From positions 48,531,007 to 48,595,006 of the forward strand of contig CM056732.1 of the NCBI GenBank assembly GCA_029844215.1: a stretch of 64,000 nt of DNA, read 5' to 3'. This document shows positions 31,591 through 43,934 of the stretch, one piece after another. A program made the translations under genes and the position numbers. The DNA comes from Przewalskia tangutica. Taxonomy: Eukaryota; Streptophyta; Magnoliopsida; Solanales; Solanaceae. A model generated the notes under the pieces. The model saw only the letters and a program-made list of their open reading frames with translations. It was not told the DNA's origin and did not search any database. Numbering within the stretch: position 1 is the first letter of the stretch; every line of letters begins with the position of its first letter.

Positions 31591-31970
31591 GAGATTCGGG
31601 AAGAAAGGAAACTCACCCAGGTACATCGGGCCTATCGGATTGTCGCGGGGTAGGCAAGGTTGCCTACGAGTTGGATCTGCCGTCCGATCTGGAGGCAGTG
31701 CATCCGGTGTTTCATGTTTCTATGCTGAGGAGGTGTATCGGGGATCCATCTAGGTACACGAATGGCGATGTCGGTGGCCAGGGGTTATCGTATGAGGAGA
31801 TTCCCATAGCGATAATCGATCGTCGGAGTTAGGCGTCTGCGGACCAAGGGCGTGGCTTCCGTCGAGTTACGTGGCGAACGAGCTCAGGGAGGAGATGACG
31901 TGGGAAGCTGAGGAGGACATGAGGCAGAGGTATCCTCACTTATTCCCCACACCTCCAGGTAATTCACTTT
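31590..31970 (+). pseudogene. pol: El-3 integrase C-terminal / chromodomain-like tail
   Basis: After GVMRFGKKG and SPRYIGPI (the GPY/F module) the sequence has LEAVHPVFHVSML- and GDPS-type words in shifting frames. From about 31780 it reads LSYEEIPIAIIDR and RRLRTKGVASV, then EEMTWEAEEDMRQRYPHLFPTPP (31890-31960). This tail is the chromodomain position in chromoviruses and could target insertions to heterochromatin, in keeping with the nested insertions here. The aromatic cage residues cannot be judged because the frame shifts inside. Confidence 0.7.
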
Positions 31971-32097
31971 CCTATTTATAAATTTTCATTGTCATATTTT
32001 GCCTAGGTGTTATATTGTGGCCATGTGAGGCACTTGCAAACTGTTTAAGCTTTATCGATAACTGTCTTGAGAAGGAACATTCGGGACGAATGTTTCT

Positions 32098-32110
32098 AAG
32101 GAGGGGAGAA
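32098..32110 (+). other. El-3 polypurine tract
   Basis: aaggaggggagaa directly before TGTTATACCCCG at 32111. The perfect inverted repeat aacattcg / cgaatgtt lies just upstream (about 32076-32094). Confidence 0.9.
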
Positions 32111-32511
32111 TGTTATACCCCGTATTTCGGAGTATATGCGTGAGGCGTGCGTCAAGCCTAGCCTTAAAGTTTAGGCACAAGACGTTTTTTTGGGCACAAC
32201 TCATTAAAAGAATCGTTTTCCGACGAAACGTTTTACACAACTCGCGTAGGATAAATTCCGGCTATGTCATTTCTAATTTTTGCGGATTTTTCCGAGAGAC
32301 GAAACATTTTGGACCAACGAGAGGGCGACATTTGTCACCCTCTCATTGATGGATGTGGGGCGGCATTATGGCCGATTGGAAGAGCTTATTTTGTCAAGGA
32401 GTTGGTAGGATATTTTGTGTAGTAGATAGAATGGACACTTGCCTAAATCCTCACCCTACACTTGCCTTGCACTTGGCATCATCTTGGCCATTGGTTGGCC
32501 ATGGCTTGACC

Positions 32512-32519
32512 TATAAATA
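32512..32519 (+). promoter_or_regulatory. TATA box of El-3 3' LTR
   Basis: tataaata followed by cccc; counterpart of 25230-25237. Confidence 0.55.
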
Positions 32520-34281
32520 CCCCCTTAAGATGAAGAGTTCTTCATCCACAAATTACTCTCCAAGTCTTGAAAATCCTCCTCTCCCGAGCCTTTTCGCCCA
32601 AGCCTTCACCCCGAGTGAAGCTTAGCGAGGCTACCCCAGCCTAGCGAAACCTACCCCCACTGTCACGACCGATTCGGGCCGTGGTCGTGCCTACCGGCAC
32701 CCTAGTGATACAACATCAGAGTAATAAGCGGAACATAAAACGATACAAGACATATTATGAAATATGAAACAATAATCTGAGAAAAACTTGCCTTTCGGCA
32801 TATATATAAACAAAAACTTTTTCAACATGAACAGTTTAATCCTTTTACAAACCCACGCCAACAAGATACTACGCACCTCTACGAATGATATGACAACAAC
32901 GACGGGGCGGGGCCGTCATACCACGAATGTAAGCACCTACAACAACAGGACTATACCAAGATAAGCCTCGAGTAATGGAGCTTTCCCAACGCAATCGTGA
33001 CCCTAAGAGCGAGGATCAACGATCGGTGTACCTTTACTGCGGCATGAGCAGCGGCCCAGGAGGTCGATCTGGCAGTGCGAGTATGTGAAATCAAAATAAA
33101 TCGTAAATGAAATCATAGTAGTCTATACAAAGCAGAGACATGTATGATAACCAAACTACGATTTACAATAAATAAGCGATCATGTCAAGTCGTGACTCAC
33201 GCCTCAAGTCATCACTCAAATTTAACAATGGGTCTCACGCCCACAACATCAATCGTGCGTGGAATACATTCTCGCCACTGCGATCTATGATATGAAAGCA
33301 CCAAGGAACACACATGAACACGTGTCCCACGTGTTATAATAAAACCGTCTGGGGTAAGTATGAAGGCATAGCCGACTACTAAAACCCACCGTACCAACAA
33401 GGTCATAAAGCGTATCATGAAATCGTCTGGCCGTCACGTGATCAAAGCGGCCACTCGCGCGGTATCTAATGTGCGCGTCAGCCACAGAACTTCCGCGACT
33501 CCGCATAGGCCAATCTCATAGGCGCGTGAGGTATAACCCGCATCGGTAGCTACTCCCCGGCGTCCGCTGGACTTCGCGATCCGCGTAGCGCATAGACCGC
33601 GTGCCCATAAAGGACGCACCTAACCTGAACTCTCGTAGCTCGCATAGGCCCGGGGACCCGCGTGAGGTATTCTCGAATCATAGGTCCATCGACCGCTGAG
33701 TCTACCCGCGTCGGAGGCAGCTTAACCCCCGGAGTCATCTCAAGAGATGAATGATGTATAATACTAACATAACAGCTTATCGTTAAACAACATAAGCACA
33801 ACAAAGGAAAAACCCCTTTACACAAACATCACAAGATACTAACACACGTAGCATCCTAGCATGTTTACTTATCAATCAACAAGACAGTATTACAAGGCTA
33901 TCACAAACCAACACAATCAAGTTATTCACACAAGGCACTTTCTACTAACAAGTTCGGGTATCTATCCCCAAAGTACTTCATATATTAACTTTTTAAAAGA
34001 TCCGTTTCTTTCACATAAGTCACACAATACCCGTAGTATAAAATAGAGTGATTATCTTTTTAAGTAAACCAAAGTACTTACCTTTGTAAAATCAAGTAAC
34101 AACATTATTTTCCAAACGTCCAAGTTTGCCTAATTTCAAATGTTCACGTTTCTTATTTTAGAAAGGTTTCGTGGTTCATAGCCTTATTCATTTAAGAATA
34201 TAATTCTCTTTTAAACCATCTAAGAAACATAAGCCTTATATGTGAGTAGGATATTCTTGTTTATAACAATCTTATTACGGC

Positions 34282-34433
34282 AGCCATGATCTAGGAAATA
34301 TCATTTTGTCTCATCTTAGCTTCTATGCAGATGGAAGTTTCTACTGGTTTTATTAATACTTCATTAATCAAAACATTTCCCTTTATTAACGCTGCAGTGG
34401 TTTGTCGATACACATTCTGATTTCCGAAATCAG
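34282..34433 (-). repeat. conserved 160-bp LTR module (S2)
   Basis: Reverse complement of the block at 598-758. Confidence 0.7.
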
Positions 34434-35698
34434 TAAAACATTATCCCTTTTAAAAATCAAGTACTCATTACTCACGAATGAGGTTTCACACAAAATTCAT
34501 ATAATTTATTTAAGTTAAGTCTCTTATCTTACAAGATCAAGTCTCTTAACTTCTAAAATAAATAAATCATTCGTTTTATCTCTCTTAAGCTGTTATACCT
34601 AACTTCCCATAAAGCTAGTATAACTCTTAAGCTTTTAAAACCAAATATTACTCTTCTTTTAAAAACAGTTCTTAATTCTCTTGAACTACTTCAAGATTAT
34701 TATTATTCGGGCTTAAGTCAAAAGACATTGCCGTACAACTACGTTCAATTAACACACGTACGTCTACCGTACTACATAGTTATACACACATCATGCTAGA
34801 AGAGATAGGAAGAGGTTCACATACCTCGCGACGATTATCGACTATTAGCAAATCGCTCACTACTATAACCCGGCTAGCCTGGTCCACCTTCTCAAGTAGC
34901 ACATGCTACTCGCAGAACATTCAACCTATACAGGTTACACAAGTCTATCAAAGTCTAGACTACTCGGTAGAATAAATCTAGATACAAGATCCTACGGGAA
35001 ATTGGGCAGCCCTTCCCTACCCGTCAAACTACACAAGTCTACTGTAATACAGTCCTACGTAATTACAGTTCAGTTCTCTTCTTTAAATTCAGGCTTAAGT
35101 CCAAGGACATTGCCACAACACTAAGTTCAGATCTATATATAGTATACTTCAACTATATATTCTAACAACATGTAATCTCCAATTACAAAAGGGGGACAAG
35201 ATAATTACCTCGATAAGCCCATAATTATCCAAGTAGAGATGTCGATCCTGGGCAACGTTTAGCTCCAACTCCGAGCGCTCCAACCCGCTCTAAACCACCC
35301 TTAGAAGTTCTAACCAACTTCTATACAATACTCCAACTGACTATGGAGATTTTCCTTAGGGTTTCGGTTTTGTGACTGACGGGAAGTATAATAGTATTTC
35401 TGGGCTTTTCGTATAGGTAATAACCTTAGAATACAACAAGGTATACGGCTAAGGTAATTTGGGCATAGTAACAATACTTTTGAGAGTATTTCTACCAAGA
35501 GGGGGGGTATTTATACGAGACAACACCACAAGGGGGGGTGTATACCCCTCACTACCCCACTGTGGGTACTCGGCCAGGGGAGGGACTCTCGGCTAAGGCC
35601 TCACAAGGGGGAGGAGGACGAGAACTCTAGAGGGAGGGGGGGGAGAGCTTTCAAGACTTAGAGATTTTTAGGATGAAGAAGTCTTCAAACTTAGGGGG

Positions 35699-35706
35699 TA
35701 TTTATA
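35699..35706 (-). promoter_or_regulatory. TATA box of S2
   Basis: tatttata on the plus strand, preceded by a G run, mirrors the other LTR TATA boxes. Confidence 0.55.
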
Positions 35707-37962
35707 GGTCAAGCCAAGGCCAACCAATGGCCAAGATTATGCCAAGTGCATAGCAAGTGTAGGGTCAAGATCATGCCAAGTGCACCTTATCCATCTACCA
35801 TAAAATATCCTACCAACTACTTGACAAAACCCACCCAAGTCGTCCACTTTCCCGCCACCAATGAGAGGGTGCCAAGTGGCGCCCTCTTGTTGGTCCAACA
35901 CGTTTCGTCTCTCGGAAAAATCCGCAAAAATTAGAAATGACATAGCCGGAATTTTCCCTACGAAAGCTGTGAAAACGTTTCGTCGAAAAACGACTCTAAC
36001 CGGGTGTTGTGCACAAAAGGGAAATCATCCAAGCCTATTTAAAGTTCAAATTTTCTACGTACGTCCTTACGTACATACTCTGGAAATACGGGGTATAACA
36101 CCCCCCTCCCTTGGTAGAAAAGTTGCCTTCTAGTATTGTTATAATGCCCAAAATACCCTAGCCCAAATCCCTTAGTTCTTAGTAGAAGTTGTGAAGAACT
36201 TCTAAGGGTTCTTGGAGCTATCGGAGCGTACAAATTAGGAGCTAAACCTTGCTCAGGAGCGACGTTTAAATTGGATAATTTTTGGGCTTATCGAGGTAAA
36301 TAAACTTATCCTTCTTTTGTAATTAGAGAATACATACTGTAGAAGTATAGGAATAAGTATAAATACTTAGAAGGATATTACAAAATAGAATTGAACTGTT
36401 ATCACAGTAGAAGGGTATAAAAGAAGAATAATTGAACTGTACTCACATAGAATTTTTTTCTGATGGTATAGCTTAGGGTAGGAAGTGCTGCCCAAATTCC
36501 CATAGAATAGAGAACCCTCGCTTAGAGCTTTATACGATCTGATCTAGACGTTGATAGACGTATTTGGTATTATAGGTGATTCTCTGCGCGCGACATATTC
36601 GACTTGGCAGGAGGTTTTCGCCGAGAAGGTATGTGATTCTTCCTAAGCATGATATTTTAACATATATATATAGTACGGTAGACGTACATGTGTTAACTGA
36701 ATAATAATCACGGCAATGTCTTTTGACTTAAGCCTGAATAATAACTACGGCAATGTCTTTTGACTTAAGCCTGAATAATAAGAATCCTGATGCATTTCAA
36801 AAGAATCTTGAATCATTTTTAATGTAAGAGAAATATTTGGTTTTTAAAACAAAAGCTTAAGAGTTATACTAGCTTTATGGGAAGTTAGGTATAACAACTT
36901 AAGAAAGATAAAAAGGAATTGTTTACTTGTTTGTTTATAAAAGCCTTGTATTGATTTCTGTTAAGTGTAGTAAGATTGTTTGATAAGTAGATATATTATG
37001 ATGCTACATGTGTTAGTGTCTTGTAATGTTGTGAAAGGGGGTCATTCTTGCTGTGCTTACGTTGCTAACCGGTAAGTCCGTTGTACTGTTATTATATCAC
37101 CTACCCCCTTGACTTATTATACCGAGGGCTTGCCACCCTTGACGCGTCTATACGGCTATGCATCTATGTGACTATCGCGAGTCGGGAGTTCCGAGATTGA
37201 TCATTCGGTGTTTTAGCCCGACGCGGGATGCCCATGCGGTATGTGTGACTATGCGGTCTATCGAGACTATGCGACCGCGGAGTCCAGACGGTATCGGGTT
37301 AGCTACCCCGTCGCGAGGAATACCTCATGCGGTCATGTGTGACTATGCGGATCGCGGAAGTCGAGGATTAGGCACGCATGATACTATGGGCGATTGGCTT
37401 GCTTCGATCATTCGCGACCTAGAAAAGACTCATTCGCTTTTCCTATTATTGTTCTTGTTTGTGATATGGCACTATGTGCAATTGAACTGATTTGCAAATG
37501 GTTTTAAATACTTGATTTCATTTAAGTACTTTACAGTTTCACATACTTGGTACCTGTTGTACTGACCTCCTTCGGGGGGCTGCGTTCATGCCGCAGGTAA
37601 GGGCAAGCAGGTGCTAGATCCACATCCTTAGGATCTTTGCTTTGGTGTCAGGAGCTCCATCTTCTCCGGAGGCTCTACTTTTGGGTATGATCTCCCTGTA
37701 TTGTAGATAGTTTTGTACATTCAGGGTATGGCGGCCCCGTCCGCCATAGTGGTTTACTTCTTTAAGTCTGTAGTCTGTATGCAGTTGAGATGTAATCGCA
37801 AAACTTGAGTTATATATATATGCCGAAGGCAAGCTTTTCTTCGAGATAAAAGCTTTATTTTTATAATGTTTCCTGTCTTGTCTTATGTTCCGCTGATTAC
37901 TCTGATGTATGACTACTTGGGTGCCCGGGTAAGGCACGATCCACGCCCCGAACGTCGTGACA

Positions 37963-37967
37963 ATGAT
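37963..37967. other. target-site duplication of El-3, right (ATGAT)
   Basis: ATGAT directly after gtcgtgaca; El-2 LTR continues with gttgtgaactatg, as at the empty site 19408-19425. Confidence 0.9.
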
Positions 37968-38231
37968 GTTGTGAACTATGTAGTACGGTGACGACGTCGT
38001 GTAAACGAATTTTGGTTGGTTTAAAGCATAAAGTGTTATAATGGCTTTTTGAGAAGTTAATTATAACAACTTTATGTAGGTAAAAGAATGATTTACTGAT
38101 TTTAAAAGATAAGAGACTGGACTTATATTTGACTTGATATGAAATGTGAAGAACTTGAATTGTATTAGAAGTTGTGAAACCTCATTCGTGAGTAATGAGT
38201 ACTTGGTTTTTAAAAGAATAATGTTACATTA

Positions 38232-38393
38232 ATTTCGGAAATGGGAATAAGAATCGAACAAGCCAATGCAACGTTAATAAAGGAAAAAGTAATGACAATT
38301 AATTATATTAAAACCAGTAGAAACCTCCATCTGCATAGAAGCTAAGATAAGACAAAATTGTATTACATTTCCTAGATCATGGCTGCTCTAATA
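38232..38393 (+). repeat. conserved 160-bp LTR module (El-2 3' LTR)
   Basis: Counterpart of 19682-19843. Confidence 0.7.
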
Positions 38394-38865
38394 AGAATTA
38401 TTATAATCAAGTTTTGGTTTTCTTAAAATTGCAAAGTAAGGAACTTGATTTTCTAAAAGAAAAGAGACTTAAGAATTTGAAGTGTTTTGGTTTAAAAGAA
38501 AGGCATGGTTTTGTCTTAAATTGGTTTAAAACATAAAGTGTTATAATAGCTTTATGGGAAGATTAGTTATAACGACTTTATGGAAACAAAAGAATGGTTT
38601 TATTATTGGATTTAAAATGGTAACTTGACTTTAAAAGGAGAAGTGATGTGGTTTAAAAATAAGGTACGGGAATTGTGTTGGTTTACTTAAAATAATAGTT
38701 ACTCTGTTTTGGATACTACGAGTGTTAGTATCAGGTGACTTCTTGTGAAGGAAATGGATATTTGTAAGAGAATTGGAGTATGGTAATTTGCTTGTGCTTG
38801 CTTGTGATAGCCTTGTTGTGTAAAAGTTGTATTCTTATGATACCGCGTCTCTCGATGGAGGGCCG

Positions 38866-39540
38866 GTATATTGTTATTATTGATACATGGACATGTCTGC
38901 ACCGATGAAGAATTCCGGGGCATGCGACAATGCGGCGGGTTAATCACCCGGTATATTGTTATTGTTGTTACATGGACATGTCTGCACCGATGAAGAATTC
39001 CGGGGGCATGTGGCTACGCGCGTGGTTGATTACCCGGTATATTGTTGTTATTGTTACATGGACATGTCTGCACCGATGAAGAATTCCGGGGGCATGTGGC
39101 CATGCGGCAGGGTTGATTACCCGGTATATTGTTATTATTGTTACATGGACATGTCTGCACCGATGAAGAATTCCGGGGGCATGTGGCCATGCGGCAGGGT
39201 TGATTACCCGGTATATTGTTATTATTGTTACATGGACATGTCTGCACCGATGAAGTATTAGGGCACGTGGCTACGCGGCAGGGTTGATTACCCGGTATAT
39301 TGTTGTTATTGTTACATGCACATGTCTGCACCGATGAAGAATTCCAGGGGCATGTGGCCATGCGGCAGGGTTGATTACCCGGTATATTGTTATTATCGTT
39401 ACATGGACATGTCTGCACCGATGAAGAATTCCGGGGGCATGCGGCCATGCGGCGGGTTGATTACCGATATGGTTGTGCATCTGGACATGTCTACACCGAT
39501 GGAGAATTCCGGGGGCATGTGGCCATGATGCGGGCATGAT
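38866..39540 (+). repeat. 86-bp tandem array, El-2 3' LTR
   Basis: Eight units with ccggtatattgttattattg, acatggacatgtctgcaccg and gatgaagaattccggggg. It is the cleaner counterpart of 20306-20905. A 144-aa frame on the minus strand and a 101-aa frame on the plus strand run through it only because the period is compatible with open frames; they are not genes. Confidence 0.9.
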
Positions 39541-40132
39541 TGATTTGGTGGGCGTGAGACCCTTGGTTATATTTTAGTGATGACTTTGAGGCGCGAGTCC
39601 ACGATTTGATATATTGCTACATATTATATCGTAGTTTGGTTATCATAAATGTCTCTGCTTTATATGATCGCTATGATTCTATTACCGTACTTCATTTCAC
39701 ATACTTGGTACCTTGTCTTGACCTCCTTCGGGGGTTGCGTACGCCGCAGTAGAGGTACACGGTTGTTGATCCTCGCCATAGATCACATTCAGCGTAGGAA
39801 GCCCCGTTTCTCTGGAGGCTTATCTTTTGGTATGATTCCCTGAGTTTGTAGGATCTTGTACATTCAGGGGTATGGCGGGGCCCTATCCCGTCATAGTTGT
39901 TATAAAAATTCGTAGAGGTCTGTAGTACTGTTGTGGGCAGGGTTTGTAAGAGATTTAACTGTTCAATTTTTTATATATACATTCAGGAAGGTAACCGTTT
40001 TGGTTAGCCTATAGCTTATTTTATGTCTTGATTCATGCTTAAGTTTTATTTCCGCTGATTTTCTCTGATGTTTGTATCACTAGGGTGTCGGGGGTAAGGC
40101 ACCAGTCACGGGCCCGAGGTCGGGTCGTGACA

Positions 40133-40137
40133 CTTAC
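40133..40137. other. target-site duplication of El-2, right (CTTAC)
   Basis: CTTAC after the LTR end at 40132, matching 12535-12539. Confidence 0.9.
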
Positions 40138-40859
40138 TTACTGCGTGGTGAATGTGATGTCTTGAACCGTCAGTGTTTAATGTAAGCCAAGACAATGATA
40201 CTAACACAACAACTTTTCTTATTCTGTTCTTCTTAATGTTTTATCCGTTGCGGTCGTGGACACGTCTTAGATTCTTAAGTGCGTTCATCTGAGGTGGCCA
40301 GTCCTCGCACATAAATAGGTGGTCTCCTACAAGGTATTCCACTATACCCCACTCCACGAGTGTTAGACACCATTAAAAATTTCAGCAAACCTAACCTCAA
40401 ACGTTGAGGATCATAAAATGTTTTGGAAACTTAACATTTACCCACTCTGCAGATAGCACATAATGTCTATCACGGGAACGACCTTGGATTAACGTTTCTA
40501 TGTAGAAATCATTATCCGAAGTGGTTTTGCTTCCACCGAAGCTCTCCACTGAACTTTTACGACTTAATTTTACCATTGAACCTAATTCCTGGGATCTCCA
40601 GTTAGTAAGGTTGGGTGTCCGCGGTATCAGTTCTTAGTGATTGGCTTTTAGGCACATTTACCTAGACAGACAGAACTTTTGATCTTTGGGTAATCCCTTA
40701 ATTAAAGGGTTCGTTATATCCTTTGATTAGTAATCACAGATGTGTCACCCGATTAACTGCCATACGGTCTTATGTCTGCGACAGATATGTCCAGACACCG
40801 TCATCCGTGCCTTTACATTGTATAACTGATGAAGGCACGAGTTACTCCCGATAAGGGAT
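40138..40859. other. older DNA right of El-2, no gene seen
   Basis: Continues the sequence left of 12535. No LTR, primer site or conserved frame of the chromovirus families. If the minus-strand LTR at 10988-12409 is a 3' LTR, this would be part of that older element's interior, but no domain was recognised. Confidence 0.5.
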
Positions 40860-41439
40860 TGTCACGACCCGAATCGACGGGCCACGACTGGTGCCCTACC
40901 TGGGCACCCTTATACTCATACATCATATATACCCGACTGAGACTCGTAACGCTATATAACAAAGAGATATTGTCCCCTGAACTGTAATAGTAAGTCATTT
41001 TTATAAAAATAGGCAAGCCGACAAGGCTGCTACTATATACAGAATATGTCCAAAACGAACTACAACATATACATGTTCAAATACACATTTACCACCCATA
41101 CCTGTCTACAGACCTCTAAGAGTTTGATAATGAAATGTGACGGGACAAGGCCCCGCCGTACCCATGAATATACATAAGCCTATAATCAAAGATCTGTACC
41201 AAAATGATAGGCTCCGAAACAGTGGAGCTATCTCAAAAAGCTAGGCAAGGATCCTAAGCTCGAGAATCACCAAACTGAGTATCTATACCTGCGGGCATGA
41301 ACGCAGCCCCCAGAGAAGGGGGTCAGTACAATAATGTACCAAGTATGTAAACAATAAGTACTGTAAATGAGATCATAACAGTACAAAAGATAACAAGAGC
41401 CAAGTATGATAATCAAAATACCGATCCAATCAGGTTGTC
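40860..41439 (-). mobile_element. D1: truncated LTR tail
   Basis: Starts tgtcacgacccgaatcg, the reverse complement of an LTR end, and keeps about 580 bp of the hairpin-rich 3' part of the LTR. The rest is missing; it is followed by another LTR end (D2). The tail hairpin has wobble pairs (gtcgtg / cgtgac in RNA sense). Confidence 0.8.
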
Positions 41440-41972
41440 TGACACGACCGAACCAGGGCGATCGTGCCCTACCAGGCACCCCTTATACCTCACATCCCAT
41501 ACAAGACATAGGCGAATAATAAATGAAAAAGCGTATATGTAGCAACAAGGCAAGCCACGAGATCGCTATATATAAAGGGAATAACGACAATACAGAGTAC
41601 AAACGGCCAACCGTATATACAACTCCCGCAAGTCCAAATACATATGAATACGCACTCTAAGAGTTTGACAATAAACTATGACGGACAGGGCCCCGCACTT
41701 CTCGAATGTACATAAGCCTACAATAACAGGGATCTGTACCAAAAAGACAAGCCTCCGAAATAATGGAGCTTCCTCAATAACTGAGTAGAGATCCTAAGAG
41801 CGAGGATCAACAAACTGTGTAACTACACTTGCGGCATGAAACGCAGCCCCCCGAGGAAAGGGGGTCAGTACAAAAAATATACCAAGTATGTGAAACAATA
41901 AGTACTGTAAATGAGATCATAACAGTCCAAAAGATAACATGAGCCAAGTATGATAATCAAACTACCAGTACA
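41440..41972 (-). mobile_element. D2: truncated LTR tail
   Basis: Starts at tgacacgaccg, a slightly changed LTR end, and covers the same LTR stretch as D1 (533 bp). It stops near the same point (ccaagtatgataatcaaa) and is followed by D3. Confidence 0.75.
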
Positions 41973-43280
41973 TGTCACGACTCGACCCCGAGCCCGCGAC
42001 TGGTGCCCTACCTGGGTACCCCTTACAAGTATACATCAGAGAATAGTAGCGAAACATACATACAACTCAAAAAGGAATAAATAATAGGTTATCCGATAAG
42101 GCCACCTTCCAAAAGTATACACATAACCCAAAAAACAGTTACCTCTTTTTTTCTTTACAACCCAATCCACAAGATATGACTACAGACCTCTAAGAATTTT
42201 TACATAACAACTGTGACGGAACAGGGCCCCGCCATACACCTGAATGTACAACAACCGACAATACCAGAGATCTGAATCAAAGATAAGCCTCCGGAGTAAT
42301 GGAGCTTCAACAAATGACAAAGGATCCTAAGAGTAAGGATCGAGAACTCAGTATAACTCTATCTCATGCGGATGAACGCCCCTGGCGAGGTCGATAACAG
42401 TACCAAGTATGCGAATCGAAAGATCAGAATGAAATCATAATAGTCTAAAATAAAGTGGGACATGTATGATAACCACATTAACAGTACACTATGCCTTACT
42501 AACAATGAGAGTGGACAAGAATAAACTTTGCCGGTTTTAAAACAAGAAGCTCATGATTAACCTAGGGTCATCCGCCCGTAGTATCATTCTGCAATCCTAC
42601 TCCTGGGTCTATTTCACCCGCATAGGCCGTATGGACCCGCTTGAGGTAATTTCCTAGCATAGACTCTATCCGCCCGCATAGGTCGTATGGACCCGCATGA
42701 GGTAATCTCCTCACATAGGACTGGTCCGCCCTGCATGGGACTATTTCACCCGCATGAGCCCTACGGACTCGCATGAGGTATTCCTCGCATCGTGGGGAGC
42801 AAATCCACGGAATATGCAAATGCAACAAGCGGGAATGACCAGAATGAACAATACATCACTAGCACAACCGGCTATCATACATAACATAAGCACCACCGGC
42901 TTATCATACATAACATAAGCATCACAGGCTTATCATAATTATCATAAGCAAGTTAAGACATCCCCTAACTTCTTATTAGCCTTAATTATCATGCACTCTC
43001 ATTTTATTTAACTTAAGGCACTAACATGTTATTAGAAATCCGGGAATTTAACCCAAAGTACTACGTACTTCCGTTCCTTTAAAAAGAACCCTTTTTATAT
43101 AAAAACCCCAAGATACTAACACCCGTAGTATCAAGACTTGTCTACTTTTCAAAACAAGTTACTACACCTTTAGAAATTCATTTCAAGGCTTTGACACTAA
43201 GTAACTTCTACATTCACAACCTAGGCAACTCATGCCTATAAATCAAGTAGACACTCTCTTAACTTTCCATAAAGCCGTTA
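41973..43280 (-). mobile_element. D3: LTR tail interrupted by El-4
   Basis: Starts tgtcacgactcgacc and keeps about 1.3 kb of LTR, including a GC-rich block with catgaggtaat and tatggacccgc words (about 42590-42800). It is cut by El-4 at cataaagccgtta, a position inside the LTR. In the tail hairpin the inner stem reads CTCG/CGAG instead of CCCG/CGGG, a compensated change. Confidence 0.8.
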
Positions 43281-43934
43281 TGTCACGACCCGACCCCGGG
43301 CCCGTGACTGGTGCCTTACCCCGGGCACCCTAGTGATACAACATCAGAGAAAATCAGCGGAAATAAAAACTTACACATGAAACAAGATATACAATAAGAA
43401 AAATAGACTAACCAAAACGGTCACCTTTCTGCATATATATATAAATGATTAAACCTGAACAGTTACATCATTTTTTTTAAACCCTTCCCACAACAGTACT
43501 ACAGACCTCTAAGAGTTTTTATAACAACTATGACGGGACAGGGCCCCGCCATACCCCTGAATGTACAAGAACCTACACTCGTGGAAACAGACCAAAAGAT
43601 CACCCTCCGGAGAAACGGAGCTTCCCACTACGATGAACTGAGATCCTAAGAGCGAGGATCAACAACCGATGTATTCTACCATGGCATGAATGCAGCCAAG
43701 GAGGTCAGATAACAGTACCAAGTATGTGGCGAAAAATACGTAAATGAAACCATAATACTATATAAAATAGAGACATATATGATAACCAAACTACGATTCA
43801 CAATATATATTAGCAAATATGTCAAGTCGTGACTCACGCCCGTAAAGTCATCACTCAAATATAACCCGAGAATTTAACCCGCATAACGGCCGCATGCCCC
43901 GGCATCTTACCTCGGTATAAGCATGGCCATGGAA

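Larger units (their letters stand above)
32661..36100 (-). mobile_element. S2: solo LTR on minus strand inside El-3 LTR
   Basis: On the plus strand it runs from tgtcacgacc (LTR tail) to ggggtataaca (LTR head), 3,440 bp, with no internal region. It is related to the El-1 LTR. The insertion split a C run of the El-3 LTR (cctaccccc...cccctcccttgg), so the 5-bp duplication cannot be resolved. It contains the conserved module at 34282-34433 and a minus-strand TATA at 35699-35706. Confidence 0.88.
24824..37962 (+). mobile_element. El-3: full-length gag-pol chromovirus
   Basis: LTRs of 2,445 bp (24824-27268) and about 2,412 bp net (32111-37962 minus S2), an iMet primer site, gag, protease, reverse transcriptase, RNase H, integrase and a chromodomain-like tail in that order, a polypurine tract, and ATGAT on both sides. 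This is the only element here that has all pol domains. It sits in the El-2 3' LTR. The pol order (RT-RNase H before integrase) defines Ty3/gypsy, and the C-terminal tail suggests the Tekay/Del group of chromoviruses. Confidence 0.93.
32111..37962 (+). mobile_element. El-3 3' LTR, interrupted by S2
   Basis: Own sequence 32111-32660 and 36101-37962; without S2 it is about 2,412 bp and matches 24824-27268. TATA box at 32512-32519. Its tail is shortened at several CAG/CTG motifs (aaggcacgatccacg...) relative to the 5' LTR. The element ends at 37962, followed by ATGAT. Confidence 0.9.
12540..40132 (+). mobile_element. El-2: chromovirus-type element with nested insertions
   Basis: Outer LTR head TGTTACACCCCG at 12540, outer LTR tail GGGTCGTGACA at 40132, flanked by CTTAC on both sides. 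Own sequence: 5' LTR (12540-12582, 15896-17245, 18651-21507), internal 21508-23429 and 3' LTR (23430-24823, 37968-40132). Insertions inside it: S1, a truncated El-3 piece, and complete El-3, which itself holds S2. The internal part has only gag and non-coding spacer, so El-2 is non-autonomous. Confidence 0.9.
37968..40132 (+). mobile_element. El-2 3' LTR, second part
   Basis: Continues the LTR cut at 24823 and matches 19413-21507 in the 5' LTR. It includes the conserved module (38232-38393), the 86-bp array and the hairpin-rich tail, which is better preserved here than in the 5' LTR. Ends at 40132 before CTTAC. Confidence 0.9.

Noticed and set aside
38956..39448. Open frames of 101 and 144 aa on both strands, repetitive protein
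   Set aside because: They translate the 86-bp tandem array of the El-2 LTR; the matching array in the other LTR breaks the frames.
38866..39540. Possible CRISPR-like array
   Set aside because: Units abut without unique spacers, are 86 bp long and lie in a plant LTR. The same holds for the arrays at 14781, 43935, 50440 and 61420.
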